NCBI RefSeq assembly: GCF_037975245.1
Contig: NC_092565.1
Location: forward strand, 3,689,999 to 3,753,998
Length of the DNA stretch: 64,000 bases
Direction: 5' to 3'
Source of the DNA: Apostichopus japonicus
Taxonomy: Eukaryota; Echinodermata; Holothuroidea; Aspidochirotida; Stichopodidae
Below, piece by piece: positions 1-21,146 of this stretch. The notes beneath the pieces are model-generated. The model ran no database searches and was not told where the DNA came from. It saw only the letters and a list, made by a program, of their open reading frames with translations. The position numbers and the translations under genes are program-made. Numbering within the stretch: position 1 is the stretch's first letter; the number at the start of each line of letters is the position of its first letter.

Positions 1-956
1 TCTCTCACCCTTTTAGCTAAGAACATGTGTTATCATTGATAAACAAGAAACATGTAATTCGCTCATCTAACATTTAACCTCTACAATTGCCTCAATATTC
101 TCAATTTTTGCACCACATGCATTTTGAATTCATTCATGCTCTTTGACTCTGAAGCCATTAAAACCAGATCATGCTTGAGTACCGGTACATACCGAAAAAG
201 AGGATCTCCTGTTGCTTTTTTCGGTACTTTTCCTGAAGGGAACACTTGGGGCGGATTGATATAGAGTCATATTCTATATGGAATCCACCGTATATACGTG
301 TCATACCGCGATTTATCGTTCCATTGACTTACATACTACATTCGTCACTTTCCAAGCCCAATAAAAGCCTATCGAGAGAAGTTTACAACTGGCATATCTT
401 ATACTCATCACGAAATCATAGCCGTTTAGATTTTGGGCTAAAAGTGCAAATTTAGATCTAATCCTTACAACTGCTCCCTCATTTTGTCAAAGAATTTCAA
501 TAATGCTTTGTATCACTTACAATCCTCATTATTTTCACACCATCAGTATGCTTTTGATTTATGCTCTTTCAATAGCAATTCAATAGATATCCCATGTCCG
601 TAACAGAGAAAGCCTGAGAGGGCCATATCAATGTGTTTGGAGGTACCTAACATAACAAAAATTGCTCACCGACGCCCAAACCATGGTTGGCAATGGCTGA
701 ATGTGGAATCTCCTTTCGGGACACATTTCTCATGGTATCACCATGGCGCTCTTGCCCGGCTACTTCGCCACTGGGTAGGACGGGGATTCCCAGTATAGCG
801 TCCAGATATAGGCTATATGGCATTCTTAAAAGTGCCGTAAATAAATACATCAACATTTGAAGAAGTACACGAATGGCGGGAATTTGCGGTACATATTTGG
901 GATGTCTCCATATAAAACACTATGTTATAGGTTGGCTTTGAATCACCCTTCCAAAA
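1..956. other. Non-coding region downstream of the GPCR
   Basis: No gene is recognised. Positions about 185-228 form a short stem-loop (TACCGAAAAAG facing CTTTTTTCGGTA). About 240-475 resembles, by eye, a second stretch at about 37950-38220: both hold variants of TCGTCACTTTCCAAG and CCGTTTAGATTTTG at matching spacing, so this is an old dispersed repeat of unknown class. Short open frames here show no family features. Confidence 0.5.
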
Positions 957-2051
957 TTAATCCCGGTCGTTCCGTGACATTATTATAGTTTCCCTTCTGA
1001 CGTCATACCTTGTCCCAGTCAGAGTTAATGTTTGACTCAACGTACTTAAGTGCGTTTTGACGTGTTTTGAAATTACCGGTACGAATAACCGAACGTATGT
1101 AAGTCGATAGCGTTTATTCCTCAGTGAGTAGATGACTGGATTCATCGCGGAAATAGCGAGTAACCAAAATTCAGTACATGTTTGTATAATAAACTGAAGC
1201 TGTTCCGATGGAGACAAATATACCTCCAGAAACAGTTTCACTGATACCGGAATGGTAAAGATACCGAATACCGTTACAACTAAAATCGAGGTAACCGTTG
1301 CTCGCATTCTCGATTTTGATTCGAGATGATGAACAAGTTTCACACTCATACCGACGCTGCGTCGTTCAGCGACATTTTTCAGATGTTGCTTTGCGATAAC
1401 AAAAATCCTTACGTAACAGACCAGTAATATCATAGTCGCAAGTGGAGAGAAACTTGCTCCTAACAGAGAATGAACGGTAACAACTTTCGCATTGTAATTT
1501 TCCGTCCCACACACCCACTGATTTGGAACTAAAGATGTTCCGATTGTCGGCATTGAACCGAAGATAATTCCCAAAATCCATCCAAATAACATGATTATTT
1601 TACATCGCGACATTGTCATGATCGAACGATATCTGAGAGGAAACGATACGGCGATATATCGGTCAATGGTCACCGCGATTAAATGAAACACGGAGACGAA
1701 AATGAAGACATAACCTGGTGCAAATAAAATAGTTCTGTATCTTGATGAGCACGTGAAGAAACTGACGACGACCCGAGCGAAAAGAATCGCAGGTAGAGCG
1801 ATGACTCCCGTAAGAAGATCGGCGACAGCGAGGCTGCACAAAAACACGTTATTAGGGGTTCTTTTAAACTTCTTGCCTAAAGTGGTAACGATTACCGCGA
1901 TGTTTCCTGATATAATGAGGAACGCCAATACACCGTGAAATAGTAAATAGAAAGTAAAAGGAAAGTAACCGATTCTGAGCAAAACACCGTCGGTGTAGTT
2001 GGAGATACCCATGATAAGAGTGGGAATCTTTACAAAAATATATGACGTCAA
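957..2051 (-). CDS. Class A (rhodopsin-like) G protein-coupled receptor, ligand unknown
   Basis: A single-exon frame of 364 aa for a seven-helix plasma-membrane receptor. Visible landmarks are an N-glycosylation site NYT (18-20), GN in TM1 (N50), LAVAD in TM2 (D78), a possible TM3-ECL2 disulfide (C101, C181), DRY at 130-132 followed by IAVSFPLRY, W158 in TM4, and NPVIY at 304-308 with a basic helix 8 after it. TM6 is odd: the usual CWxP toggle region reads FGIFTIP, so the tryptophan is replaced while the proline is kept. The layout resembles amine/adenosine-type orphan receptors that are expanded in marine invertebrates, but no ligand can be assigned. Translation could start at M1 or at M14 (MGISNYT), which lies just before the glycosylation site. 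The first codons overlap a CRE palindrome (TGACGTCA, 2042-2049). An intronless frame with all helices suggests a functional gene. Confidence 0.9.
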   Translation of the reverse strand: MTSYIFVKIPTLIMGISNYTDGVLLRIGYFPFTFYLLFHGVLAFLIISGNIAVIVTTLGKKFKRTPNNVFLCSLAVADLLTGVIALPAILFARVVVSFFTCSSRYRTILFAPGYVFIFVSVFHLIAVTIDRYIAVSFPLRYRSIMTMSRCKIIMLFGWILGIIFGSMPTIGTSLVPNQWVCGTENYNAKVVTVHSLLGASFSPLATMILLVCYVRIFVIAKQHLKNVAERRSVGMSVKLVHHLESKSRMRATVTSILVVTVFGIFTIPVSVKLFLEVYLSPSEQLQFIIQTCTEFWLLAISAMNPVIYSLRNKRYRLTYVRLFVPVISKHVKTHLSTLSQTLTLTGTRYDVRRETIIMSRNDRD

Positions 2052-3430
2052 ACTGTATACGCTCAGTTATCAAGATATCTTACATATTAAAACGTTTGTC
2101 GCTCAGCCAGAAATATGCTAAGAATAAAATTCGAGTTTATTGATCTTATCAAAAACTTTGATGTTGTACGTCCGCGCGTCATATCATATTCCAATGAAAT
2201 CCACATCGACTGCTTAATCGCTACCGATTTCTCCAATTTTGATATACATCATGTTCTGATAATTGTGATAGCTAACTCACAACCACGCTATCAACTCATG
2301 TACGCTTTATCATTTGCTTCCCCTTTGATTGCCATTCAATTCTTGTTTGGTATTTTATTATCTGTTTCGGTTCTTGGTGATGATCTGCAAACAAAGAACG
2401 AAAGGCGAACGGCATAAATGAAGCGTGCTAATAGGCGGGTGACGTCAATGAAATATTTCATCTCAAGTAGTGTTTTTGACCAAAAAACAAAACGAAAAAA
2501 CATGACAGCCGGAATCTAGCTCGCTTTCATTATAATGAAGAGTTTAACGCATCCATGTAAGCCGCTGTTATTGATTTGACGAAATCTTTAAATAGCTTGT
2601 GTAAATTACTTTGTGTTTATTTATTGAGCGAATTGTTTGAGCGATTAAGCCACAAAGTAAAGAGTATTGACTTTGATGTCATATAAAGTATCAACATACT
2701 TGGTTTATTACTTTGGAAAGTCTTCGACCTTTCTAGACTTTTGTATTTGACTGCGTCCCTCAGTATATATCATAAATATTGTAGTGCAGCTGGAATCAGT
2801 GGGGTGCGCAAGTGTGGGGGCGGGGGGGGGGGGGGAGTGGCGCCGTCAGTCGGCGTAAGATGCTTCTGGCAGTCGGGTATTTTTGCATTCAGCCGGGGAA
2901 GAGTTGGACCACTACTACGGGTGCACACCGCCCCTCCATTTTTCAATCTCCCACATATTATTTAATTATTAGCACAACCCCTAAACCACCTTTGCATATA
3001 GGAGGCTGCTTCAATAACACTAGTGCAGCACACCCTTCTTTTTAACATCCCTTGATTCGCCGCTGGCCCTCCCCATAAGTCCTATACACTACCTAAATCA
3101 CTTCGAGGAAATTTTGAATGTATTATTTATTTACCGTTCCTTCAGTTTAAAGCTACTTATACAGAACTAAATTTTATTCCAAATATTCCACCCAATGAAT
3201 CATTTCACTTCTAAATTTTCCTTCAGGGAGAGGGCTCCCAGATACCTCTACATGTAAGTAGGCTTTGATGACACCACGGCAGCATCCTTCCTTCATAAAA
3301 TCCTTCATTGGCATCTGGACCTCTCATAAAGATTCACTACCAGGCTAAATTAGTCCGTGAAATGTTTGTGTTTATCATTGTTAGAACAATTTTATATTCA
3401 GAGCTTTTTATATGGACCTAAATTATAGTC
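2052..3430. other. Upstream region of the GPCR, non-coding
   Basis: No convincing gene. A 100-codon open frame at 2115-2417 on the plus strand has no recognisable features. A second CRE-like TGACGTCA lies at about 2441. A GC-rich block with a long G run (about 2795-3060) is low-complexity and may be a decayed transposon, but no terminal repeats or target duplication could be defined. Confidence 0.45.
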
Positions 3431-3800
3431 TTAAAAGGGTGTGAAAACTCGCGCACAAAGAAACATCTCATGCCGGTAAATCTGACCTAGTTTCTAATGA
3501 TGTGTAACAGAAGTGTTAGACACCACCATCGATACCAGAAAATACACACACAGCTTGCTACCGTCGGTAATTAGACACTAGTGTACAGTCAATACATACA
3601 GCTTCGGTCAATACCCACAACACAGGGTACATAGCAGCGGTGGATATCTCAGGTCTAGATAAAAGATAACAAGGTATCACGTGTCATTACTGTCTGCATG
3701 TTTGTAGTGACAAGAAGAAAACTTCACTTGCAAGCAACAGTAAGTTAACTTTTCAGACCGCGGCACGCGGTTTGGGCCTTAGAAGGCACCATTTGACGTC
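3431..3800 (+). mobile_element. TTAA-flanked MITE, copy A (decayed at the right end)
   Basis: This matches the reverse complement of 42086-42447 along most of its length. Shared blocks include GTGTAACAGAAGTGTTA, CCAGAAAATACACACACAGC and TAGACACTAGTGTACAGTCA. The left end follows a TTAA tetramer and begins GGGTGTGAAAACTCGCGC. The right end is eroded. It is non-autonomous, with no coding capacity. The TTAA flanks of the better copy suggest a piggyBac- or Kolobok-type transposase in trans; this is inference. Confidence 0.65.
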
Positions 3801-6005
3801 AAAAATATACTTATTGGAGGGGCAGAATCATTGTCCTGTATCTTGTGAAGTCATAGTCGCCACGGCGCTACATCGGCTTATGTGCCGTGATTCAAATGGT
3901 GTGTAACCATTCGGCAAGCTATACAATCTGCTATACTAAGTTCTATAATCTAGTCGATTTTATTGCTTTGTGCCTGTCTGTATGGTCAGCACGGTACTGT
4001 AGCTGAACCATCATTACACGTAAAATATTGGAAAGGATAACTATGTTGGCAATTTTGACAAATATGGTGGCACATTAGTCTGTTTGGTAAGGAGGGGTTG
4101 GGGGAGGGGGTGGTGAGGGGGAGGCATGCTTCAGCCTGGCTATCCTGTTAAGATACAGGAACTCAAACTGACACCACTATTAAACCAGCGAAGTACTCTG
4201 TTCATTAATTTTTTTTTGAAAACAGACAACAAAAAACAAAGAACCACAAAACAAAACAATTATCATTTTCTCCAGTTTATTGCAGTTTATTTTATTTTTT
4301 ATTTTACTCACATATGATCAATAAAAAGAAAAAATGATGTGATGAGAAAATTAGTCAGAAATTTACTGTCCTGAACATGTTCAATTTATTAGGTGGTTAT
4401 CGATCACAACCGATGCTTTTAGCATCCCCGAAAATAATGAGAAAACAAAGATAACCAAAAAAAAAGTCCTTCGCCATTTTTTCTCTGATGATAGCATTCT
4501 TTTATCGATATTTCTCAAGTCGATGAAAAATAAAAGTGGTTACAGAGCGAGCTGTTATTACTGCTATGATATAAGATAACATTTTAACATAATGATACTG
4601 AGCTTACATGGATTATGGTAGTAGTTATCATTGCTATTGCAGGTTTCATTTGTAATTGTTACATAATACTAGCTACTTAAAACATAATAAATGTGCAAAC
4701 AAAAAAGATAAGAGTTTATCTGTTAAAGCCACAATTTGAGGGATGCATACATTTATGAAATTCTAAATCCTTTATCTGCAGGATAAAAGATTGAAATTTG
4801 TAAAATAGATACCAAAGGAGTTCAGTTAAAGATTTAAAAGCTTTAATTTTTCAATATTCAATTTCAGAGAATTTAATTCAAATTAATATTTGAAAAACAA
4901 TAATAATGCCATTGGAAGTTCTGCAATAAATGGCATTTTATAACACAGCAGAGTTAAAACTTCTCTCCTCAAAACCCATTTCAGGTAAAGATAAGAGCTG
5001 TATGAGATATATTCTACTAATAAAATCACATGATAACAATAAATGGTAAATAAAAACAAGAAAACACTTCTGTAATCATGTCACTTTCAGTAAAAGCTTT
5101 AAGATCAATTTTTCTTAAATATTTCTTTTATTCTGTTAATTTTGAGAATTTGTTTTTTAACAATTTCAAACTAAAACTGCATATTAACAGTTATTATTAG
5201 ATATTATAAGTTATTATAAGTGTCATTAGTTCGGAAGAACTACATCGTCGGAGGCAGGAGTGAGCCAGTGAGTTGCCAATGGTGATGTTGGTACTACTGA
5301 ATAATAGAGGGCGACATAGCTATATTAAAGTTAAAACGGCTGTTTCGAGGCTATCGTCTAGATGGTTATGGACGGGCCACTAAAAATAGATCTCTTTAGA
5401 ACTAAATATAAGCAGTACTATTACTATTGCACTATGATAAATTAAGACTAGACCATTGCCAAGTTTCTTTAAAAACAGACCTGGCAAAATTTGTGAATGT
5501 AAAATACAATGGGACTAAAAATGAATGTTACCATTACTATAAAACCAAACATGGTTGGTAATGGTTAATATTTTATGCTGTTTTGCCAAAATGCCTCAGT
5601 GTTTGTTCAACAAATATCCAGGGTAATACTGGAAGGTAGGTATGTAAATATAAATAAATATAAATATTAAATGAAAATTACTTGAGTAGATTTTGTGTGA
5701 CTTCTTATTTTTAACCTTTGAACAAAACCAAATGCAACCAAAGCAAACCAAAGATAGATAGATAATGGAACGTAAAAAAAGAAATCAATAAACAACTTGA
5801 TGATATAATGTGGTAAAGAAGAAAGCTATTTAAAGATAATTTACTGTGTAACGAAATAACAAACAATAATAACAAAAGATTACAAAAAACTTTAAACAAA
5901 ACTGGAATGACCTAAAGTTACAAAGGGTGTGAATATTTCAATAGATAATATATATATTGAAATATTAGACACTCATCATATTTCAAAAGGTTTCCTTGAG
6001 GTATT
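3801..6005. other. AT-rich intergenic DNA
   Basis: Nothing recognisable was found. There is a G-rich patch near 4088-4120 and long A/T-rich tracts. Short open frames (for example 4126-4317 and 5711-5899) are chance frames with biased composition. A further TGACGTCA palindrome lies near 3796, just before this stretch. Confidence 0.4.
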
Positions 6006-6009
6006 TTTG

Positions 6010-6785
6010 TAAGTAATATGAAGTATAGCTAAGCCAATTGTAATCCATGTAAGTAAGACTTAGTACAGCTAAGCCCATTGTAATCCCATGTAAGTAAGAA
6101 TAATTATAGCTAAGCCTATGTAATCCCATGTAAGTAAGAATAACTATAGCTAAGCCTATGTAATCCCATGTAAGTAAGACTAAGTATAGCTAAGCCTATT
6201 GTAATCCCATGTAAGTAAGAATAATTATAGCTAAGCCTATGTAATCCCATGTAAGATGAAGTATAGCTAAGTCTATGTAATCCCATGTAAGTTAGACTCA
6301 TTATAGCTAAGCCTATGTAATCCCATGTAAGACTTAGTATAGCTAAGCCCATTGTAATCCCCATGTAAGTAAGACTTATTATAGCTAAGCCTATGTAATC
6401 CCATGTAAGACTAAGTGTAGCTATGGCTATGTAATCCCATGTAAGTAAGACTAAGTATAGCTAAGCCTATGTAATCCCATGTAAGTTAGATTAAGTATAG
6501 CTAAGCCCATTGTAATCCCATGTAAGTAAAAATAATTATAGTTAAGCCTATGTAATCCCATGTAAGTAAGACTAAGTGTAGCTAAGTCTATGTAATCCCA
6601 TGTAAGATGAAGTATAGCTAAGTCTATGTAATCCCATGTAAGTTAGACTCATTATAGCTAAGCCTATGTAATCCCATGTAAGACTTAGTATAGCTAAGCC
6701 CATTGTAATCCCCATGTAAGTAAGACTAATTATAGCTAAGCCTATGTAATCCCATGTAAGTAAGACTAATTATAGCTAGGCACTC
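6010..6785. repeat. Minisatellite, unit about 38-40 bp, about 20 copies
   Basis: Tandem copies of a unit built from TATAGCTAAGCCTATGTAAT followed by CCCATGTAAGTAAGAATAAT. Length variants lack or gain TAAG or ATTG. The open frame on the minus strand here (repeating GLAILSLTYMGLH) is a by-product of the repeat and not a gene. The variants suggest unequal exchange. It lies in the intergenic space between the GPCR and the polyamine oxidase. Confidence 0.9.
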
Positions 6786-6789
6786 TCAG

Positions 6790-9700
6790 TGTAGAACTTG
6801 TATGCTGGAATGTCATGTCTCTGGGAGAGATGAGGTAAAGGGAGATATAAGTCATCAGTACAGACACCTTCATGCTGTAAAGATATTTTGGGGGTGGGGA
6901 ATCTACAACTGGAATTCAAGATTGTTACAATTTACTGCCTTGAGGTTTTTAACCTTGTTTTTACAGTTCTCAAGGTTTGATGACAGGGTTCCTGCAAGCA
7001 GGCACTATTGCACATCAAATTAAATGGACATCACTCATACAAATTTATGAAAAGTTCAGTCAACAATCACCAAATGTAAAGTTAGTCAACTTTTACAATT
7101 AGTTTTAAGCTTTGGTTTATAATTTTGGACAAACTCCAGGCATGATCAAACTTAAACAGTCACTTCAGTCTCAAACAAAAATCTGCTTGAATATAGAATA
7201 ATAAATATAAAAAAATAGAATAAATGTTAAGTCTCTAGTTTTTCGGTTGTTTGGATCACATTAATAATGTTCCTAAATCTGGATATTCCAAAGATCCAAT
7301 GTCTTTGAAATTTCTTTGTTTTTTAACTAAATTAATAAACGATCTATAATGCATTACTTTGAAATATTGCCAAAAAATATTCTCATATAGTCAATATGGA
7401 AGACTGAATAAATTACGGACTTTTGTTAATGTTAACAGTAGCGAAATAAGTGTTTGTAAGTGGTTAGTTGGACGAGAAACGTTGTGGGCAAACTTAAATA
7501 TAAGGCTTGTGTTTGGTTTGTTTTTTTTGTACTAAAACTGGCCCAAAAGCTCAAATTGTTGCATAATTGAAAATGGCAAATGGCAAAATAAAAATACAGG
7601 CTTTCTTTCTTTAGAAGGAAGGCTTCTGGAGGTAGTATGTATTAAACCATATTAAATAAAAATAATATACTCTGCAAAAATGTGTACAAGCTACATGAAA
7701 TCTGTCGTCATGTGTTTTCTTTCTTTACCAATTGTTCAATTAATGATTCACAATTAAATATCCATAAACTTACAAAGAGCTTATAATGAAGGTCGTGACA
7801 ATTTAGCCCCCTGTCTGCAAAATTTGATTTTGAACTAGCTACTTCAAACAGATCCCACAATCGCATTTATTAGAAAATTGATTACTTCAAATTTCGTTCT
7901 TCCGAGGCACTTCACCGCCGACGAAGGGCTGGATAAGCTCGATTGGAAGAACACAGGGAATCGGGATCCAGAAGTTCCGATCCTCTTCTTCCAAAAGATA
8001 TTTTGTATAAAGTAAATTAATAACGGAAAAATTGACCGGGAAATTTTAGGAATTGGGAAAAAGATTTAACAAAATTGTATGGCTAGAACAGCAATCGAAC
8101 CAGTGACCTCTGGGTTACGAGCCTAGAACTTGGTGACGACCTTCCAACCACCAAGGGATGACCTCAACGCTATGAGTTGAATAGCTTAGGGTATAGATTG
8201 CTGTCAGACTGGCTGTCAGACGGTCAGGGTTCAAACCCTGTCCTTACTAAACATTTGCGTTTAATTCCCAGTAAGCTCTCCGTTATCCATTTACTTGTAA
8301 TTTAGTTTGTTATACAGGACAATGCAAACTTACTTAAATTGAGAGTGAACTGTCTTTTGATTATAGTTAGGTTCCCAATCTCCCCATTCCCCCCCCTCCC
8401 TCTGCCCCCCCCAAAAAAATACATAATTTGGGACTTGCAATTGCAAAGTCATGTTTCAAAATCTGAGGTATGATTGTTTGTTTCTTTTAGTACAATTTGC
8501 ACATTCACTTTGAATATCCATAATGATTATTTTATCGTTGACTGCACTCATAGCAAGTTACAATCAGCAATCAGCAGTTCCCTCAAATTAATGTTTCGAT
8601 TATCTGGTCGCAAAAGAGCTTAATAATAAAATCATATCTATATTGGCAATGACAACGACTACTGATTTAAACCCATTTTAATACGCAACGTTTGGATGAT
8701 TCCGGTAAAAGACAGCCTCTTGAGAAATTTTGTGGCAATGAGAGGCAATTAGTGATAAACCCATCTACAACACAACTTGTGGATTAATTTACTCTGGTTG
8801 AAGTTATAAACCCTATAAATCAAATTATCCCTTTGCCGGGCAGTGAGGGCAATCATAAACTATAAGCCTCATAAAAAACATATTTTTGTACTATATTTAA
8901 TGGCATGGCAGAGGATAACGATAAGCAATCTAATACACAATTTTTTATATTTCAAACAAAAATATTCTGCCTATAATTCAAATTATATCTTTACTGGCAA
9001 AGAGAGCAAATACTTATAATAAATAAATAAACTATCTACAATACAACTGTTGAAGAGGGCAACGGAAAACAATAAATGCAACTTCATAACTGTATTTACA
9101 ATGATAGCACTTAACCTCAGGTGCTATTAACACTGTAAACAACATGAAAATGATTTTGATTTCCCTCACAACTAGGACATGGTGGACAGCTTGAGCATGA
9201 CGGACAATGACGAGTATACCGAATTTAGCGATTGTGTGCATTTTTCACTTATATGTTGTATAAAATCAAACAAAGGTCACCATGCAAAATCTGCGAAAAA
9301 TCAAACAAAGATCCCTATTTTTTCCTCATCGATCTGCTAAAGTGGTTTTCAGCTGTGGTACAGTCAGAAGTAAAATTTCGTTTACAGCAAAACTTAAACA
9401 AAATTCTGACCAGATTTGAAGAAAAAAAACAAACAAAAAACGCAGGCTGTTACTAAAAAGTAAACCTCGAATTCTGTGCATGATTAAATCCATTGGCTCT
9501 AATTAATTCCAGGACTGATCCAAACTAAATGCCTAGCAATTTTTTTTTCAAATTTAAAAAAACAAGCACGGAATGCCAAATATACTTGGGTCACCATGGT
9601 AACCAATCACATAAACAATAACGGAAACGACATAACAGGGAGATGTATTTCGTTCCTGTTTTTGTGGTTTCCAATCTCAATTTTAAACACAATTCCTTTG

Positions 9701-10425
9701 TGAAAGATATCAATTGCCTTGTTTTCATTTTGTTACCAATTGCTTCTCATATTCTCTATTGACCTATTTTCCCTCAGTTGGAACTAAATTCTTTCTGCAC
9801 TGTACTGTTATGTCCAGCTTTCAGAGAACTTGTAGTAATAGTATGAGCTAAATAAATATCATGTTTCTATCAGATCTAGGTTAGGAACTGTTTGTACTGT
9901 CAGTACCAGTGCTTTGAGAGCATGATATGGGAGGACGGTTTAGAGAGGTATTAGCATTAGGAAATTGTCCCAAACTGGCTGCCATTTCTTGGCCTACTTG
10001 AATTACATACCATTTTTCTTCCATAAATTCTAAAAGTAAATTTCTCCAAACCTTACACAGAGTAAAGGAACCTCTCTTTGCTTGGTATATTTTTCCTCAT
10101 CACATAAAGGACCTGAAACGGATGCTCACCCCGAGAGAGTTAGGATCATTTGAACTGCAACCCAATGAAAACCAAAGATGACATGTAACCAAACAACAGA
10201 CTCAACATACAGGCACCAAGTTGTGGTTAGGAATGTGATATCTTCAATCATTATTATAAAACAAAATAACTGTTTTACATACACTTGATACTTCTAACAT
10301 AACACAGGCTGTTTGGAAAACATTAAAAATGTAAACAAACCCAAACTATATAATACTAGCATTGTTATATAAATTTATGTAAATTATTATGTAAATTTGA
10401 TTGCTTTTGTGCATCAATGTTAACC
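6790..10425. other. Intergenic AT-rich DNA with tRNA-derived remnants
   Basis: No protein gene is seen. Apart from tRNA-like remnants at about 8075-8250, the stretch is AT-rich with homopolymer runs. Open frames at 6802-7023, 9032-9241 and 9232-9456 lack any family features. Confidence 0.4.
8075..8250. repeat. Back-to-back tRNA-derived SINE remnants
   Basis: On the plus strand, 8183-8250 holds a box-A-like TAGCTTAGGGTATAG and a box-B/T-arm GGTTCAAACCC with its pairing stem. About 60-100 bases upstream, on the minus strand, there is a second box-B-like GGTTCGATTGC preceded by CGTAACCCAGAGGTCACT, resembling a tRNA 3' half. Neither folds into a convincing intact tRNA, so these are read as SINE or tRNA-pseudogene remnants. 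Confidence 0.5.
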
Positions 10426-10429
10426 TCAG

Positions 10430-10935
10430 TGTCTTTCTATTTTTTTTTTTTACTTTATCTATTTATTTATTTATGTTGTTGTATATTAAAGATCTAATAT
10501 TTTCTTTTGTTCTTTTCAATGTCTAATTACATGATTGTTGCTATAAACATGACCAGTAAATAAAACTACCCTGTGTATTCATGTCATTACCTCGGTACTT
10601 TCAAATCTAATCAACATAACGATATTTTTTCATACGAAAACGGTTCTTGTGACTACTACTGTACTTTGCCCTGGCAAACTTTTCTCAACTTTATGGCTTT
10701 TGTGTACCAAAAAAAATCTTAATGGCCTATTTTTCGTTTTACTCTATTTATCTAGTTCTTGACATTCATTACCTAGTTTCATTTTGTTTTTGTTTTTTCA
10801 GTGTCTAGAAAATTATTGTTTGATATAAACATGACCAATAAAAAAACAATACCCTGATTTTTCCTCAGTACTGTCGAATCAAATCGACGTACCGTACGAT
10901 ATTCGAATATGAAAACCGTTTTTTTTTCCACTGCT
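10430..10935. repeat. Diverged tandem duplication, about 270-bp unit
   Basis: Two copies (about 10430-10690 and 10725-10935) share, in order, a T-rich start, TATAAACATGACCA, an AATAAAA tract followed by ACCCTG, CTCGGTACT/CTCAGTACT, AATC.AATC, and ATACGAAAACGGTT/ATATGAAAACCGTT. The similarity is clear but aged. It lies just downstream of the polyamine oxidase stop codon and may be part of its 3' flank. Confidence 0.6.
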
Positions 10936-11147
10936 AGCTCTAATAAACTTGAAAAAGAAAAGATGAAGAAGTATTTGTGATAAAAAGTAAAAACTGAAAT
11001 GTTGAAGAAAATTGTTAGGATGGGATTAAAGCACCTGATAGTACCCTGAATGTCAGCGATTATTTTCCAAAAACTGTAAGACCTCTAAGTGAATTGAGGT
11101 AAAAAGGGGGGGAGGAGAAGAAGAAATAAAGGCAACCTCTTTAAACA

Positions 11148-21146
<9,999 letters not shown>

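Noticed and set aside
2115-2417. 100-codon plus-strand frame upstream of the GPCR
   Set aside because: No signal peptide, domain or recognisable family motif; it overlaps the expected promoter region of the receptor gene.
6116-6364. Frame with repeated GLAILSLTYMGLHRLSY, resembling a membrane repeat protein
   Set aside because: It is produced by the ~39-bp minisatellite; length variants break the frame elsewhere in the array.
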